Source: Misgurnus anguillicaudatus (Eukaryota > Chordata > Actinopteri > Cypriniformes > Cobitidae). From it: 64,000 nucleotides of DNA. Below the pieces are notes generated by a model, which had not been told where the DNA came from, made no database searches, and was given only the letters and a program-made list of their open reading frames with translations. Positions within the stretch are counted from its first letter, which is position 1; each line of letters starts with the position of its first letter. The position numbers were made by a program, and so were the translations under genes. The DNA lies in assembly GCF_027580225.2 (NCBI RefSeq), contig NC_073358.2, positions 12,320,001 through 12,384,000 of the forward strand, written 5' to 3'. This document shows positions 51,380 to 64,000 of this stretch, piece after piece.

Positions 51380-52830
51380 TGAAGGAGGCTTTTAAAAAAT
51401 CTATCACACTGTGCTGTTGTATAATGCTGTATTTTCATTCAACTTAATATGGTCTTGTACTCTAGTTTAAACATAAACATAAAAACATTTGTAAGAGCTG
51501 TCCAAACTGAAAACATCTTGAACTGACATATCTTAAAGTACACCAGTGCCCTTTGTTTTGCCTCAAAATGCACACCAGTAATGTTTTTAGTAAGGCATGT
51601 TTGTTAAAACTAGTTATATTTCCTAATTATACTTAGGCCCACTGTAGTCCTGGCTTAAGCTAATCCCTGTCCGGGAAACCGCCCCAATGTTTTGCATTTA
51701 GAATACCATATTATTTTATAAAGAATGCTTTCTGGGTTTGGAGAATGGCTGTTACCAGGGAGCTGCTATCTAATATTGGCTGATTATTTTCTTGTAAATG
51801 TAAATATAATTTTTTGTTTTTGTTTTCCAACTAAATTAATGTTGACACTGTTATATTTTCTCCACATAACTAATTTCAAACATTCAGAAGTATTTAAAAG
51901 TCCCAATTAAAATTATTCACTTTTTATAGAGACACTCCGCTTTTTTGAAAATGTGCTCATTTTCCAGGTAAACATTTTATTTTTACAGTTTTGGAATCCA
52001 TTCAGACGATCACCGAGTCTGGCTGTACTACTTTTAGCATAGCTTAGCATAATCCATTGAATCTAATTAGACCATTAGCATCATGCTTTTACATTTTTAG
52101 TTGTTTGTTTGTTGGCTGTGTGTGTACCTGGTAATTATCACGTTGTAGGGACCAATTGTCCCCACAATACCAGTAAATTTGACCTTGTGGGGACATTTTG
52201 AATATTTTAATATGTCAGTCAGCCTCCATTTGGCCTTTAATCATCTTATTTTATGTTCAAATATATGCATTATGAAAAAAGAACGTCATTATTTTCAAGC
52301 AATGATGTGCTGAGTTAGCTAACATTGAGCAAACGTATGTGTTTTTGTTAATCCTGTTGACATTTAGTTGTGAATGAGGCCTTCCACACTGCTTGATCCA
52401 CGTCCAGTATTTCTCCCCTTGGGTTTTAGGTTTCGGAAAGGGAAACAATTCCACAACCCTGTCCAAAGTTTTAGGATACAAGGTATCAGATTTATACAAT
52501 CCATACACACAACGTTTCGGCATGTTTCCCTCACTCGAAAGCTTGATGGGCGTCACTTGTTACAGTTGCTAAACCACGACTAGCCTGTGGCGTTTTGGGG
52601 CGTGGCTTAGCGAAGGGTCAATTGACTTCACTTCTGGCACCATCTTTTCTTGTTGTTTTGTATTTTGCAGCAACCATGTTCTTCAGCCCATGTTTTGTAG
52701 AAAGCACAAAAGTTGGGTCAGACTTCTTTACAAACGTCCTTGTATTGTTGTTACACCGTCTTCTGTCTTGCACTCCTTTTGCACTGTTTCTTGTCTGGCA
52801 CTTGTTGGCACTACACACATGCACTTTATG
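51380..52830. other. Region 5' of cd180, no gene seen
   Basis: AT-rich. At 52125-52205 there is a gtagggaccaattgtcccca/ccttgtggggacattttg inverted motif typical of a dispersed fish repeat. Short ORFs at 52257-52864 overlap on both strands without family resemblance. Confidence 0.45.
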
Positions 52831-52836
52831 TGACTA

Positions 52837-53094
52837 CACTGTAAAAAATACTTTGCTGCCTTAAAATGTTTTGTTAAATCAACTCGGATTTACAAGTCAT
52901 TTCAACTTACTATCATTTATCTTGTCTAGAGGTGAGTTGTTATAACTACGGGTGAGTTGTTATAACTTATAAAATTAAGTTGACTTTTCTCAATATATTT
53001 TATAAGTTGTGACAACTCATCTCTGTTGACATGACTTGTAAATCTGAGTTGATTTAACAACAATTTTTAAGGCAGCAAAGTATTTTTTACAGTG
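52837..53094. mobile_element. CACTG-ended MITE (tactttgctgcc family)
   Basis: cactgtaaaaaatactttgc at the left and an inverted gcaaagtattttttacagtg at the right; 258 bp. The gtgagttgttataact motif is repeated internally. Confidence 0.85.
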
Positions 53095-54119
53095 TTAAAA
53101 ATGTAATTATTAGTCCTTAGCTCTGTGTCCAAACCTTTTATCCTTTCTTCATGTACTTGACTGCTATGATTAAAATGACAAAAAATCTTCACTTGACTTG
53201 ATTTGAAGCCATCATCCTCCACCACTGAAAATAGCTTTGAATCTTTGATAATTATGTCCAATGTCTCATTAAAGTAGTTATCTTTGCCTTGAAATAAATC
53301 AAAATGTTTGTGTGTGGAGCACAGATGTATCCACATTGATTATGTGTTTCTTAGTATTATGGATTATTACGATCTGACAATGACTTATTTTATTTATTTA
53401 TTTTTTTGTAAAATTTCATGACAAGTAATTAACTAAACATCCTTATCCATGATTTTTTTATGTTTTATGAGCTTCTAGAAGACGGTTCATTTACTTTGGC
53501 CAGCTTGATTTTATAAGTTATGTCAAGTTTTTCACAAGCCAAAACTTAAAATAATAGATTGAATAGACTTGCAAAAAAAGACTTGCATGATGCATTTTTT
53601 ACAGTGTGCAGTCAAATTCAGTTGTCACTTCTCCTTTTAATGGTGAATGCTGTTATATACACACAAAGTTCAGACGTTTTCGGGAGTGACAACTGTATTC
53701 TACTACAAAATTAACTTCCTGAAAATGCAGTACAGTAAGAGGTGTAAAAAGTTCTCAAAAATGTTTCTCAAGTGAAAGTACACGTAGGCCTACTGAGTGT
53801 AAACTTTACTCAATTAAAAGTAAAAGTATCTGGCCAAACTCATACTTGAGTAAAAAAAAGTACCACATTAAAATTGTACTTATTAAAAAAGTAAAAGTAA
53901 CAGGAAAAATGAAACTAGAGTTTCTTGTTTAAGCTTAATCTCTAAATATATGTATATAAGTGAATCACATACAAGGTTTTATCCTGCTTTACAACTGTTT
54001 GTATTTAATTGTATTTAATTATCAAACTATATAAGACTGCCTCATTATAGTACGCAACATGCTACTCAAATTTAACTTACAGTAAGCAAAAGCTGATTTT
54101 CAAAAATAGCATGCCAGAC
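53095..54119. other. Intergenic, includes a dispersed repeat, no gene seen
   Basis: At 53735-53930 there is the aaaagtaaaagtatctggcc type of dispersed sequence. The rest is AT-rich without recognisable content. Confidence 0.45.
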
Positions 54120-54911
54120 TCTCATGCCATATTTTGAGGAAAACATTCCAGGATTTTTCTCATTTTAATGGACCTTAATGGACACCAACACGCAACAGCC
54201 CTAATGCAGCCCAAAATTGCAGCTTCAACTGAGTTTCAAAGGACTCTAAACGATCCCAAACGAGGCACAAGGGTCTTATCTAGTGAAACGTTGACAAAAA
54301 AAATAAAAATATGCACTTTTATACCACAACTTCTCGTCTATCTCCGGTCCTCACGTAATTGCGTAATGCGGTGGAAAGGTCACATGTTACATATATGAAA
54401 CGAACATTTGCAGACCATTTTAAACAATAAACTGACACAAAGACATTAATTAGTATCATTCGACATAAAACAACGTCGGAACGGTTCTCTTTCTCAACGC
54501 TTGTAAACACTGGGGTGTAGTTTCGTACAGTATACATCCTCCGTGACCTCTGGACGTGATGGCGTGTTGCATGAGGTCGCCCTGGCGCGCCACATGACCG
54601 GAGATATACGAGAGGTTGTGGTTTGGAAGTGCATATTTTTGTTTTTGTTGTCAGAGATGACAATCGTTTCGCTAGATAAGACCCTTATGCCTCGTGTGGG
54701 ATTGTTTATAGTCCTTTGAAACTGCAATTTTAAACTGCATTAAAGCTTTTACGTGTTGGAGTCCATTAAAGTCCATTAAAATGAGAAAAATCCTGGATTG
54801 TTTTCCTCAAAAAACATAATTTCTTCTCGACTGAACAAAGAAAGACATCAACATTTTGGATGACATGGTGGTAAGTAAAGTATTTTTAAAGAAAATGGAC
54901 TAATCCTTTAA
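54120..54911. mobile_element. MITE family F copy (left end truncated)
   Basis: Lacks the left tip but has both arms (gaggaaaacattccaggatt; inverted tcctggattgttttcctcaa) and ends ggactaatcctttaa. Confidence 0.8.
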
Positions 54912-55379
54912 AAGATCTGCGTGGTGCAGAAAATCACAGGGCCCTATCATACACCCAGCGCAATTCAGCGCAAAGCGTGACGCAAGTGTTTATTGCTAGT
55001 TTCAGCACGGCACAGTATTCAATTTCACATTTAAATAGCAAATGCATTTGCGCCCATGGGCGTGCTGGTCTGAAAATGAGGTGTGTTCAGGCACATTGTT
55101 AATAGACCATTGACCAACTAAAAGCCTGTCTAAATATAATGGCCCAATACTGTTTTTGTTATTTAAAGAGCGCGTTAGTAATATGTGCTTATAACAATGC
55201 TCACAAATTTCCGTGGCATAGTCATAGAATATTTTGTTCATTTATCCTTGTCATTGTCACGGTTCTCCGCATTTTTCCGTGTCCGTACCACGGCTTTTTT
55301 CCCCGTGTTCTTTCATGTATTGGTTACTCAATTGTTTTTTATTTTTAAATCTTTGTCACTTGGGTTTGAAGTTAAAACC

Positions 55380-55505
55380 AAAAAACATGGATATTGTAGT
55401 AAAACCATGGTTACACCTTGGTTACTGTAGTAAAACCATGGTTTTGCTGATAGTAATCAATACACCAAACGACCATAATTACTACACTTTAACCACAAAA
55501 ACAAA
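55380..55505. repeat. accatggtt repeat cluster
   Basis: Several accatggttacaccttggtt and gtagtaaaaccatggtt units in short tandem-like array. Confidence 0.6.
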
Positions 55506-55640
55506 GTCAATGGTTAATTTTTGTAAGGGCATCTCTGGAGACAGCAAGTAAAGCAAACATTGGATTCGGACGTGCCTTGATGCCTTCCTGGCCCTAAAAT
55601 GCTTCCTCCGAAGGCTGCATTATAGAGCTTTTAGACAGAC

Positions 55641-56320
55641 CGTGTGTCTCAATTCGTTCCCTAGCTCCCGAGGTTGTGAATCAGTATATCGTGTACACAG
55701 GTTCGGGCACTGGTAAGGACCCTAGCTCACTTCACATTGGGACGATGTTCACTTATTTTTCTGTCACGGCTGCTTAAGCGTGTTGCAATCACTCACAGCT
55801 GTTACTCATCAACAACCGGCAAAACCAACATCTTTCTGACTTAATTTTAAAAACAGTACATTGTGAAAAATGCTGTCATTATTCTCTTACATATCTGTGC
55901 ATAAAATTGGAGGCATATAATTACATTTTAAATGTAATAAATATATTTACAATTTTAAATAAATATTATTCTTTTAAATATTGAGTAGATTGTGGTCCCT
56001 TACTGTGTAGCAATGTGTGTTTATATTTACAACTAAAACAAACGTTTGTCATTATTAAAGTTCTGTAACATTTCATAAAGTTTATTGAGTTGGATCACGT
56101 GATGTTCGGTTGGCGAGCTTCAGAAAAGGTCACGTGATTTCCGGTTAGGGAACATAGGGAACATCGATGCTCACTGGTTTTTGCGTTGCATTGTGGGAAT
56201 TTTTAGGGAACGAACGTTCCAGTGCACTGAACGGATTTTGCGATTGAGACAGCCCTTAAAATGGCCGACTCCCTGATCAGTGCCCTGACTACTGAACAAG
56301 GGAGCTGATTGAGACACACG
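55641..56320. mobile_element. MITE, cgtgtgtctcaatt family
   Basis: Left cgtgtgtctcaattcgttcc pairs with right gagctgattgagacacacg; 680 bp, with gggaac repeats in the right arm. Confidence 0.75.
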
Positions 56321-56917
56321 GAGAAGAGCCTAGGCCTCACTTTCCACAGTCATGTGTGCAAGTTTCTTCACAGTGAACACATGGCCAAATTAATGTATCT
56401 TTCACAAAGCCTTGCAATACAAACACATATCCAGCAGGTGGCGTTATTTTGCTATTTTGCCTTTAAATTTGTGTTTCTGGCAGTTACGTAATATTTACAT
56501 CCAATTGAGAGATAAAGACGACACTCTTTATGAGGTACGTATAAATAGAAATAAATCGTTTACAGATTATAGTGTCTCAGTGGAGCCAGAGGATTAAACC
56601 AACCGTTAATACACCGGATATGACTCTAGATAGGATTTAATGGCTTTCTGTATTTAAAGTGTACGTCACCAATTGGTTTAATGGATTTGTATTGATAAAT
56701 GCATTCATGTACTATTTACTCGTAATATCTAGTTTACTGTGCCTATCACTTTTGTTATTGATTTTTCTTAAAATCTAGCCAGATTTTTCACTTGTGATCT
56801 CTTCACGGGTCGCTACTGTTTGTTAGTTATTTAAGAATTGTTTGCGATATTCTATCAGTAAGAATGTTAACTATCCTAATAAAATTTCACTATGGTTTTA
56901 CAATGGTTACCGTAGTT

Positions 56918-57228
56918 CAGTAATTCTTAAAGTGTGGTCCGGCAAATCCCCCAAGTTTTTTTTCACATGTGCAGTTTGTTGTTCATATTATGCCACACCT
57001 CATTTCACATTTACTTTTTCAAATGAAATAAAATTCATATAATAATTTCTGAACATGCATTTGTGTTTAAAAAAATTGTTTTTGACTTGAAACAGTTGCA
57101 TATTAAACTTAAATTTAGCTTATCCTCCTATTTTGTTGTTTTTTTGGGGGCGTGTTAGAGTGGGATTCTGTTAGGTGGTCCTCAGAAAAAATTGGAAGAT
57201 AAAGTGGTCCTTGGGCTCAGAAACACTG
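56918..57228. mobile_element. hAT-Charlie-like MITE with perfect 8-bp target duplication
   Basis: cagtaattcttaaagtgtgg to ctcagaaacactg, flanked by CCGTAGTT at 56910-56917 and 57229-57236. It is inserted into an accatggtt-type repeat that resumes on the right. Confidence 0.85.
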
Positions 57229-57540
57229 CCGTAGTTAAACAAAACCATGGTTACCAAAAAAAAACACTTTCATTTTTGTATGGTTAGTCACTGTGGCATT
57301 TTAAAAACTTTGATCGTCTCCAAGTTACTTTAATGTTTAAGGAAGTGTGGAAATGACTGTTGACTGATTCACTGCAAATTTCCCTTGACCACTTTTGTAT
57401 GATGCTGATTTGGAAAATTTGGTGGATTTGACAATGCATATGGGAATAAAACAAAAAAAATACAGTACTGTTAAACTTCTAACTTTTTAGCCACCACTGT
57501 ATTAAAAAAAAGGAAATGAATCTATATAACAGTCCTACAT

Positions 57541-57750
57541 TCACTGAAAAAAATTATTCATTCAATTTACTCAATGTTTTAAGGTAAGTGATAAATCAAT
57601 TTATTTAAGCTACATTTAAACAAAAGTTTTTAATTTAATTATTTTTTTTTAAATAAATAAATTTTTTTGTTTAAATGTAGCTTAAATAAATTGATTTATC
57701 ACTTACCTTAAAAAATTGAGTCAATAGAATGAATCATTTTTTTTAAGTGT
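57541..57750. mobile_element. CACTG-family MITE, second copy
   Basis: cactgaaaaaaattattcat start, with inverted ttaagctacatttaaac / gtttaaatgtagcttaa arms; related to 50912-51114. Confidence 0.75.
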
Positions 57751-57755
57751 TGCCA

Positions 57756-59147
57756 GATATTTGACAGATATTCAATTTAACTATTCGTACCTGCAGGCTT
57801 TTATTCTTATGAATTTTGCATGTATTTGTACAAGATGCATAAAAGAAATGGAAAAGACCTTTCCGTTTCTTGCATCATATTGCATTTGCTCTGTAAAGCA
57901 GAGGCATTAGCATGTGCGATAATAAATGCGCATCAATCCTTTTGGAAATTGAGCCCATATTTCATGTTATTACGCATTTAATACAGTTTTTACTCCCCTT
58001 TTTAATTACAGAGTTAATACTGTCAGCAATAAAGGATTAGAAATACAGAAAATCTGCACGCTCAAGCACACCAAACACCCCCACATCGTGACACAGAAAC
58101 AAAATTACTGTAGGGCCTATTCAGCTCACCACCTACATCAGCTGTTTGGCCGAGCTGTCGTCGTGATACCGCATATATGCACCTGCGCCCACTCGCAGAT
58201 ATTACCAAGCAGAAAAAATCCTTTCTGCCAGACCCTAATCCTCTTACAGATTTTTATTAATACCCCCCGTTTCCACCTCCCCCTTCGAAGTGAGCTTCAA
58301 TGAATTGGGGCAGAAAATGGCATTGGGTATTGAGGACAGTTGTGGAAACTGTCTCATATGAGTGGTGTACAGTACAAAGAGCAGACGGCAGGGCTCCTCT
58401 GACCCAAATCGCTAAATTAGACATCAATGAGTGAGCTGCATGCGGAGAAATCTCCAAACCAGACCTTTAATTTCACCCCAGTACATTTAAATCATTCTGA
58501 CATCCCCCCTCCTCAACAGTAAATGATGGAGTCAAAAGGGGACCCTATTTTTTGCCTTTCCTTTCATTCACCTAATCTTCTACTACTCCTTAGACACACA
58601 GATGGCATCAACCAGTGAAAAACTAATTACAATCATGTGCTAAAAGAAAATCTTCATTGTGCGCTCTTGAAGCTTGCTTAAGAGATACAAACTAATATTG
58701 TTTGGGGAATAATTTTCCATTAAATAGGCCATGACCTTTAAGTAATACATTTTATTCATTATTCAATTCAGTCAGATGTTGAACATTTAAAAAAGCATAA
58801 AAATTTAACTATTGACTGAGGTCAATGCACTTGAAAATATATCTCAAAGAAGTTTTTTAACTGAAAACAGTTTTGAAATCTGTCTGCTTTATATTTTACT
58901 ATTTCTCAAAAGGGTTAACGAATAGTTAAAAACTCATAATTTATTTACCCAGATAAATAATAAATATTATGCCTTTACATATGCAAGAACTAATGAGATT
59001 TAAAGTTACAAATGTGCTGCTAAATATTATTTGGAAGCCGTTTGTATTTGTTTCACTGAAAAAGCAGAAAATATTAATCTTTTTTTCTCCCACACCTGAT
59101 GTTTTTTTCTCCTAAGACATTTATTAACTCACTTACTGTACTTTTAT
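57756..59147. other. Intergenic, no gene or clear repeat seen
   Basis: Looks single-copy. ORFs of 66-71 codons at 58088-58457 overlap on opposite strands and are uninformative. Confidence 0.4.
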
Positions 59148-59195
59148 GATGGATGTACTGTACTGTACTGTGCTGTACTGTACTGTACTGTACAG
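59148..59195 (+). repeat. (TGTAC)n microsatellite
   Basis: About nine tandem tgtac units with one variant (gtgctgtac). Confidence 0.9.
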
Positions 59196-59361
59196 TATGT
59201 GCTTTATGGAGCTTCCTATATAAAGACATAAAGTGACCGAATAACCTTTGTTTGAATCTAACTGTTGTATACATCTGGGATGGCATGAGCTTTAGTAAAT
59301 TATGAGAAAATTTAGTTTATTGGGGAACTGTCTTTAACCAGGACATTTGCTTTCTTTGCAA

Positions 59362-60263
59362 CTAAAGGTGCATTGTGTAACTTTATTATCTTGACAGAAA
59401 TGCAATATAATATGCATAACTATATTACCAATGGTGTATAAAAGACCTTACAAAATAAACTCTATTGTTTCAACACAGTCTCAAGTCATGTTATAGTAAC
59501 GAAAATTTAGATTTCTAACCCAAACTCCAAGCGACAATTGTCAAAAAATAGAAAACAATGATGAGAAAACAATATAAAATGACACGATAAAGAAAGTCAT
59601 GCCACAGACACGAACAGCCAATTCATGCTGGGAAGGACGAAAAATAGTCTCCAGAGACACGAAACACAGCGGAAATTCTTGTCAAAACACACGAATAAAT
59701 TAATCAAAATTTTCGTTAATATAACACGACTTGCCTTGAGACTGGGTTGATTGTTTTTATTACAGTAGAATGAGCCGTTTTTATCTACATACACCACAGG
59801 TTCCTTTAAAAGCATCACACACCGGACGAAAAGCGTTGTGTCGCGTCTAAGACATCTCGGAGTATCGTACTCCGGACGTGCACATTAAATAGCCCATGGT
59901 AAGTCAGATAGTGTCTACTTTAAAATGCAGTTAATGTTAATCCCTAACAATTATGTTATTTAATGTTAAACTATGTGAGTGGTGCTCTGGCGCGACAGGG
60001 ATTTGAGCAGTGTCCAGAGTCACAGCGGACAGCCGCCATCAGACGCCGCCGGTGTGTGTACATTTATAGAAAATAATGTGTTCTGTTTTTAGATTCATGG
60101 CGCGATGTGGTGCTTCTCGTCCGGTGTTTCTCCCTTTACAGTACATGGAAGTTGCTGCTCCTATAGCTTCACTATGTGTTTTGAAAGGGAGGGGTGAGCT
60201 GTGGACTGAGCCGTTGGTTGCAATTCACAGTCTCACTGCTAGATGACGCTAAAAATCTAAACA
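59362..60263. mobile_element. Diverged gcagtgtgtaattt-family MITE broken by insertions
   Basis: Starts taaaggtgcattgtgtaact; contains gagccgtttttatctacata, as in 8209-8528; and the matching ttcactatgtgttttgaaag right part appears only near 60170. About 350 bp of foreign sequence with acaccggac motifs lies between. Confidence 0.6.
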
Positions 60264-60302
60264 GGTGACCTATAATGACAGAAGTTGAAACTGTATATCA
60301 GT

Positions 60303-61156
60303 AAAGGGGGTCGCACACCGGACACGCAGCGGCGCGCGTTATAAAAAAACAAAACACTGGGTTTTATGAGTATATGCACACCGTCGCCGACAGGTTGCGC
60401 CTGTCCACACCGCCCATCTACAACTCAGGAAGTTGCTCAAATCCCTGTCACGCACGCGTGCCGCACAAGCCCTGAAAAGTGAAGCCAAAATGTCTCGATT
60501 GCCCCCCAGTGACCGGTCCCAGTATAGGTCATAAAGCCCGCCTCCCTATGTTATTCAATGGGACTTGAGACCAACTAAAAAAATTAATTACACTTCAATT
60601 ATCTTTTTTCCGAAGCTGGTTTCTGTCATTTACTGTAGTTTTTATCACGCTGATGTAAATTCAAACGTTTGTTTTTAAAATAGGTTTGTGTTTAGTTAGT
60701 TATTTAATAATATAAAAACGGTGGTGTCACGTCATGATTGACAGCTGTGATATCGTGTGATATGCGCATTCTACGAGAGCGAGGGCGGGGTTTTGACTTC
60801 GCGCCTTCCCTTCCTGCTCCCTACTGCGCATGACTGGTCCCGAAATCGCTATTGTGCAGACTCAAGACCCAAGATGTCAGCACCATATCGGGCAACTGGC
60901 GGCTTCACTTTTCACCAATGGAAGAGAGCGAACAGGCGTCGTCCATCTTTACAGTCTATGCTGTCACGCCACAGACCGCCACTCATATAACTAACATTAA
61001 ATAACATCATATTTGTCCCAAATCATTAACGATTAACATTGGCTGCTATCTGACGAAGCTATTTAATGTGCACTTCTGGTTTACGATACCTTCGAGTTGT
61101 CCTAGACGCGACTTAACACTGCGCTGAGCTGCGCGTCCGGTGTGCGACCCCTTAAG
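60303..61156. mobile_element. Inverted-repeat element (gtcgcacaccggac ends) with a nested element
   Basis: Left aaaggggtcgcacaccggac and right gtccggtgtgcgacccctt pair exactly. A second element (about 60480-60962, ending tttacagtctatg) appears inserted within it. The same acaccggac core occurs at 59812. Confidence 0.75.
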
Positions 61157-63765
61157 AGTTTACTGTATTCTTGTTTTGTATTCCCGAAAAACTACTTCAC
61201 AAATGTTTTCATGTTATCATAAGATATTATATAATTTGTGAGTTTAAGCAAAAATAAAAAAATTTGTGCAAACTGTAGCAGATTCCCACTGCAAACCGTA
61301 AATGCTGAGTGAAACAAGAATAAATGCAAATGTATTTGATGATCATTTTCAATCAAACAAACTATTGTTGTGGACAAAGACATTTGTGCGAAGTATTACA
61401 GAGGTCCCATTATGAAGGCAACAGTGTTTGCCTTTGTTTCATTGTTCTTCAGGTTACAACGCCCATTCAGTAAATAACAGAATCTAAATTCTGCCATTGT
61501 CATGTTGACACATCCATGCAAATTATGGCCAGAATTAATACAAAACCATTTTTGAGTGCACCATTTTAAATATTTAAAGCTCTGTAAACTTTTCCTAACC
61601 GGGGTTTGTTTTTCATTGGCAGAACATATCTAAAGAAACTCTCTCTCTCTCTTTATCTTTAAGTAAACATTATTTTATTATGTATTCAAGCACTTTAAAA
61701 TGCAGGACATGTGATGACAGAGTATGACAGTGCCTAACCTTGACACAGATCGCTTGTATACACAGTAATCTGAGAGACATATAAATTCTCCGCCTGTAAT
61801 AACTTCAGATGGAATCGGTTCAAGAACATTTTGTGAATTGGGCGCAGGCCAAGCTTCAGCTGAACAGTCCTATGTTGCAATTAATGGTCAAAGCTCCGAT
61901 CTGAAATCTGGAAATGCTGGCTGATTATACTAACAGACAAGAATAAACATATCAGTCTGAGAAAATGTGTTACTTCTTTTATAAAAATAGAATAATGTTA
62001 ACATCAGGAACAGAAGTATATAGAGAAAGATTCGATGGATGCGTGTTAAGCTGGCAGGATGAGTGCCAAAAACATTCCAGATGTACTGGATCTGTCCAGA
62101 CATTCAAGCTTTTATTCTAGACCTTCACCTGTCCTGGCAGAATGTTAATGTTTACATGAAATGAGGAACTTGGATGCAAAAGATGCTAAACGCCACCTTC
62201 GTCAAAAATTTGATAATGATAATAACTAAAAGCTCTTGCCACGTATTATGTGTTCATATACCTTTACTTCAAACCTGCTTAATCTCGGCCTCAGACCATT
62301 CAGATATACTGAAACTCAATGTTGGCAAAATCCCATTTTCAGCAAAGTCCACTAAGTGCATGGAATAAGAATTGAATGAACAATGACGCGCACATTTTTT
62401 TATCCGGTTAAATGAGGTTAAACAATAATATTAGGATATTTTTGAACCTTTAATCCTTATTCAAAAAGAAAAGTGAAGAGTGACAGGAGATTTTTGCATA
62501 CAGTTTTTGCAGCAAAAGACAGTCAAATTTGTTACATACCAATGAAATGACTAAAGTGACATTGCAAAATAAAAAGAGATAAGATATCTGTGCATGACAG
62601 CCAAATCATAACAACGTTATACAACCAAAACACTTTACTATCTTATAGTTGCCAATAAAAACAAATGTGTCGTAATGATATCATGCTACTACTGTATACT
62701 TTTTAACGGTGGTTTAATAGATAATTGTGACACGTGACAATTGCAGTAAAGCCAGTTTTAACAACCTGATAGGGTACAGATAAATGTTGCCAAACAGTAT
62801 AACACCTGCCAATGGAAAATACATTTAACTTTGGTCATTGAAGCTGTAACAGTCGCAACTGAAAATGGTGATGTTTTGGAAAGTAACATCATAAAAAGAT
62901 ATGCAAGGGTGTACCTGATGTCAGTCCGTCCTTGATGCATAATGATTCAAATGCAAATATTTGGAATATGGCTTAGGGGCAGATGTGTGAGTAACTGAAT
63001 AATCAACAGTTCACTGGTTCGTTGTGGGTGTGAAATATACAGACTGCTTTTCATCATGTTTATAAAGAGCTCAACGTGTTAAATTTCATTGAGAGTGTTT
63101 AAATTTGTGGGTGCCATGGACACGGGGGTAAATTTCATCAGTGATGTTTCAGACCAGGTGGCAGCCTGACACCCACATGTTTCCTTAAAGCATTTGGCTG
63201 TCCTTTAGGAAAGATGAAATACAACATAGCCCTGTCTGATCTGGATTCACAATACAGTAGATCATCTCATTGATTCCTGAGATGTAGTTTGACTTGTGGT
63301 TGCACATTGCTTAAATTGCGGACTGCAGATGGTTTTGACAGTGAGGGTGAACATTGCAGATTCTTTAAGAGGAACCCTGCCTTTGATCTTTGATCTTTTG
63401 GGTCAAAGCCGAGTTTCCACTGGAAATCTGGAAGAGATCTCTTTAGTATTTTCCCCTTTTAGACTTGGCTTGAAAATGTTGGATGTGTTTGAGCCTCTTT
63501 ATATACCTCTTTATATTGTCTTTATTCTGTTTATATAAAAATATCAGTGATACTGCCATGATGCTAGTGTGTTATGGGTGGTTAACATGGTGTTGCTGTG
63601 TGGTTGCCAGGGTAAGCTGGTTAAAATATGTGATTCAGTCAATTGATTTAGAGAAGTAAAACTTGTAATTTAACTGTAGCATTATTACATTTTTTACAGC
63701 TACAAAATGTAAAACATTTATAGTACAAATGTATTATACCATGAAGATTGCTGTATAATTTCCCT
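61157..63765. other. Intergenic, no gene seen
   Basis: AT-rich, with a short (CT)n run near 61640-61653. No coding-like ORF longer than 80 codons on either strand. Confidence 0.45.
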
Positions 63766-64000
63766 TTAAAGGATTAGTTAAATTTTCTTAAAAGAAAAAT
63801 CCAGACAATCCACTCACCACCATGTCATCCAAAATGCTGATGTCATTCTTTGTTCAGTCGAGAAGAAATTATGTTTTTTGAGGAAAACATTGCAGGATTT
63901 TTCTAATTTTAATGGACTTTAATAGAACCCAACATTCAATACCCAACTCAACACCCAACAGTCCTTCTCAACGGAGTTTCAAAGGACTACAAACAATCCC
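63766..64000 (+). mobile_element. MITE family F copy, cut by the window end
   Basis: TTAAAGGATTAGTTAAATTT start, then ttcagtcgagaagaaatta and gaggaaaacattgcagga, as in the other copies. Confidence 0.8.

Noticed and set aside
59148..59195. CRISPR-like array
   Set aside because: Five-base units without spacers: a microsatellite.

Overview
The window is vertebrate nuclear DNA, almost certainly from a teleost and probably a cyprinid-type fish. Two spliced genes with GT-AG introns lie in AT-rich sequence crowded with short inverted-repeat DNA transposons (MITEs). The fish assignment is an inference from gene structure and repeat style; no species can be named from the sequence alone.

From about 4.3 to 46.0 kb on the + strand lies the 3' part of mast4 (microtubule-associated serine/threonine kinase 4). 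I assembled 24 phase-consistent coding exons (7001 nt, 2332 complete codons plus stop). They encode the end of an N-terminal Ser-rich segment, the MAST-specific pre-kinase domain, a complete AGC-type kinase, a PDZ domain and a very long disordered tail, of which 1277 residues come from one 3.8-kb final exon. The first exons and the promoter are upstream of the window. A 21-nt in-frame microexon candidate (4878-4898) sits between exons 1 and 2. The 3'UTR runs to about 46.0 kb.

From 51.28 down to about 48.06 kb on the - strand, tail to tail with mast4, is a complete three-exon cd180 (RP105) gene, about 665 aa: signal peptide, leucine-rich-repeat ectodomain, C-terminal Cys cap, one transmembrane helix and a 12-residue basic tail with no TIR domain. 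MAST4 and CD180 are also neighbours in mammals, so two independent family calls support each other.

The rest is introns and intergenic DNA filled with repeats. The main ones are: a ~3.2-kb decayed THAP/DDE_Tnp_4-type transposon (14310-17497); hAT elements with perfect 8-bp target duplications (23267-23751, 56918-57228) and one with a near-perfect duplication and a decayed transposase (26110-27106); at least seven different MITE families sharing TTAAAGG...CCTTTAA ends; a 1.2-kb near-perfect palindrome between the two genes (46611-47837); tandem duplications at 1386-2115 and 29059-29826; and many nested insertions. A possible antisense gene fragment lies in mast4 intron 4 (12.27-12.98 kb). From 51.4 to 64 kb I see only repeats and unassigned sequence.

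I found no prokaryote-type system, CRISPR array, rRNA or intact tRNA. The points most worth a second look are the microexon, the antisense fragment, the THAP transposon, the palindrome and the shared TTAAAGG ends.
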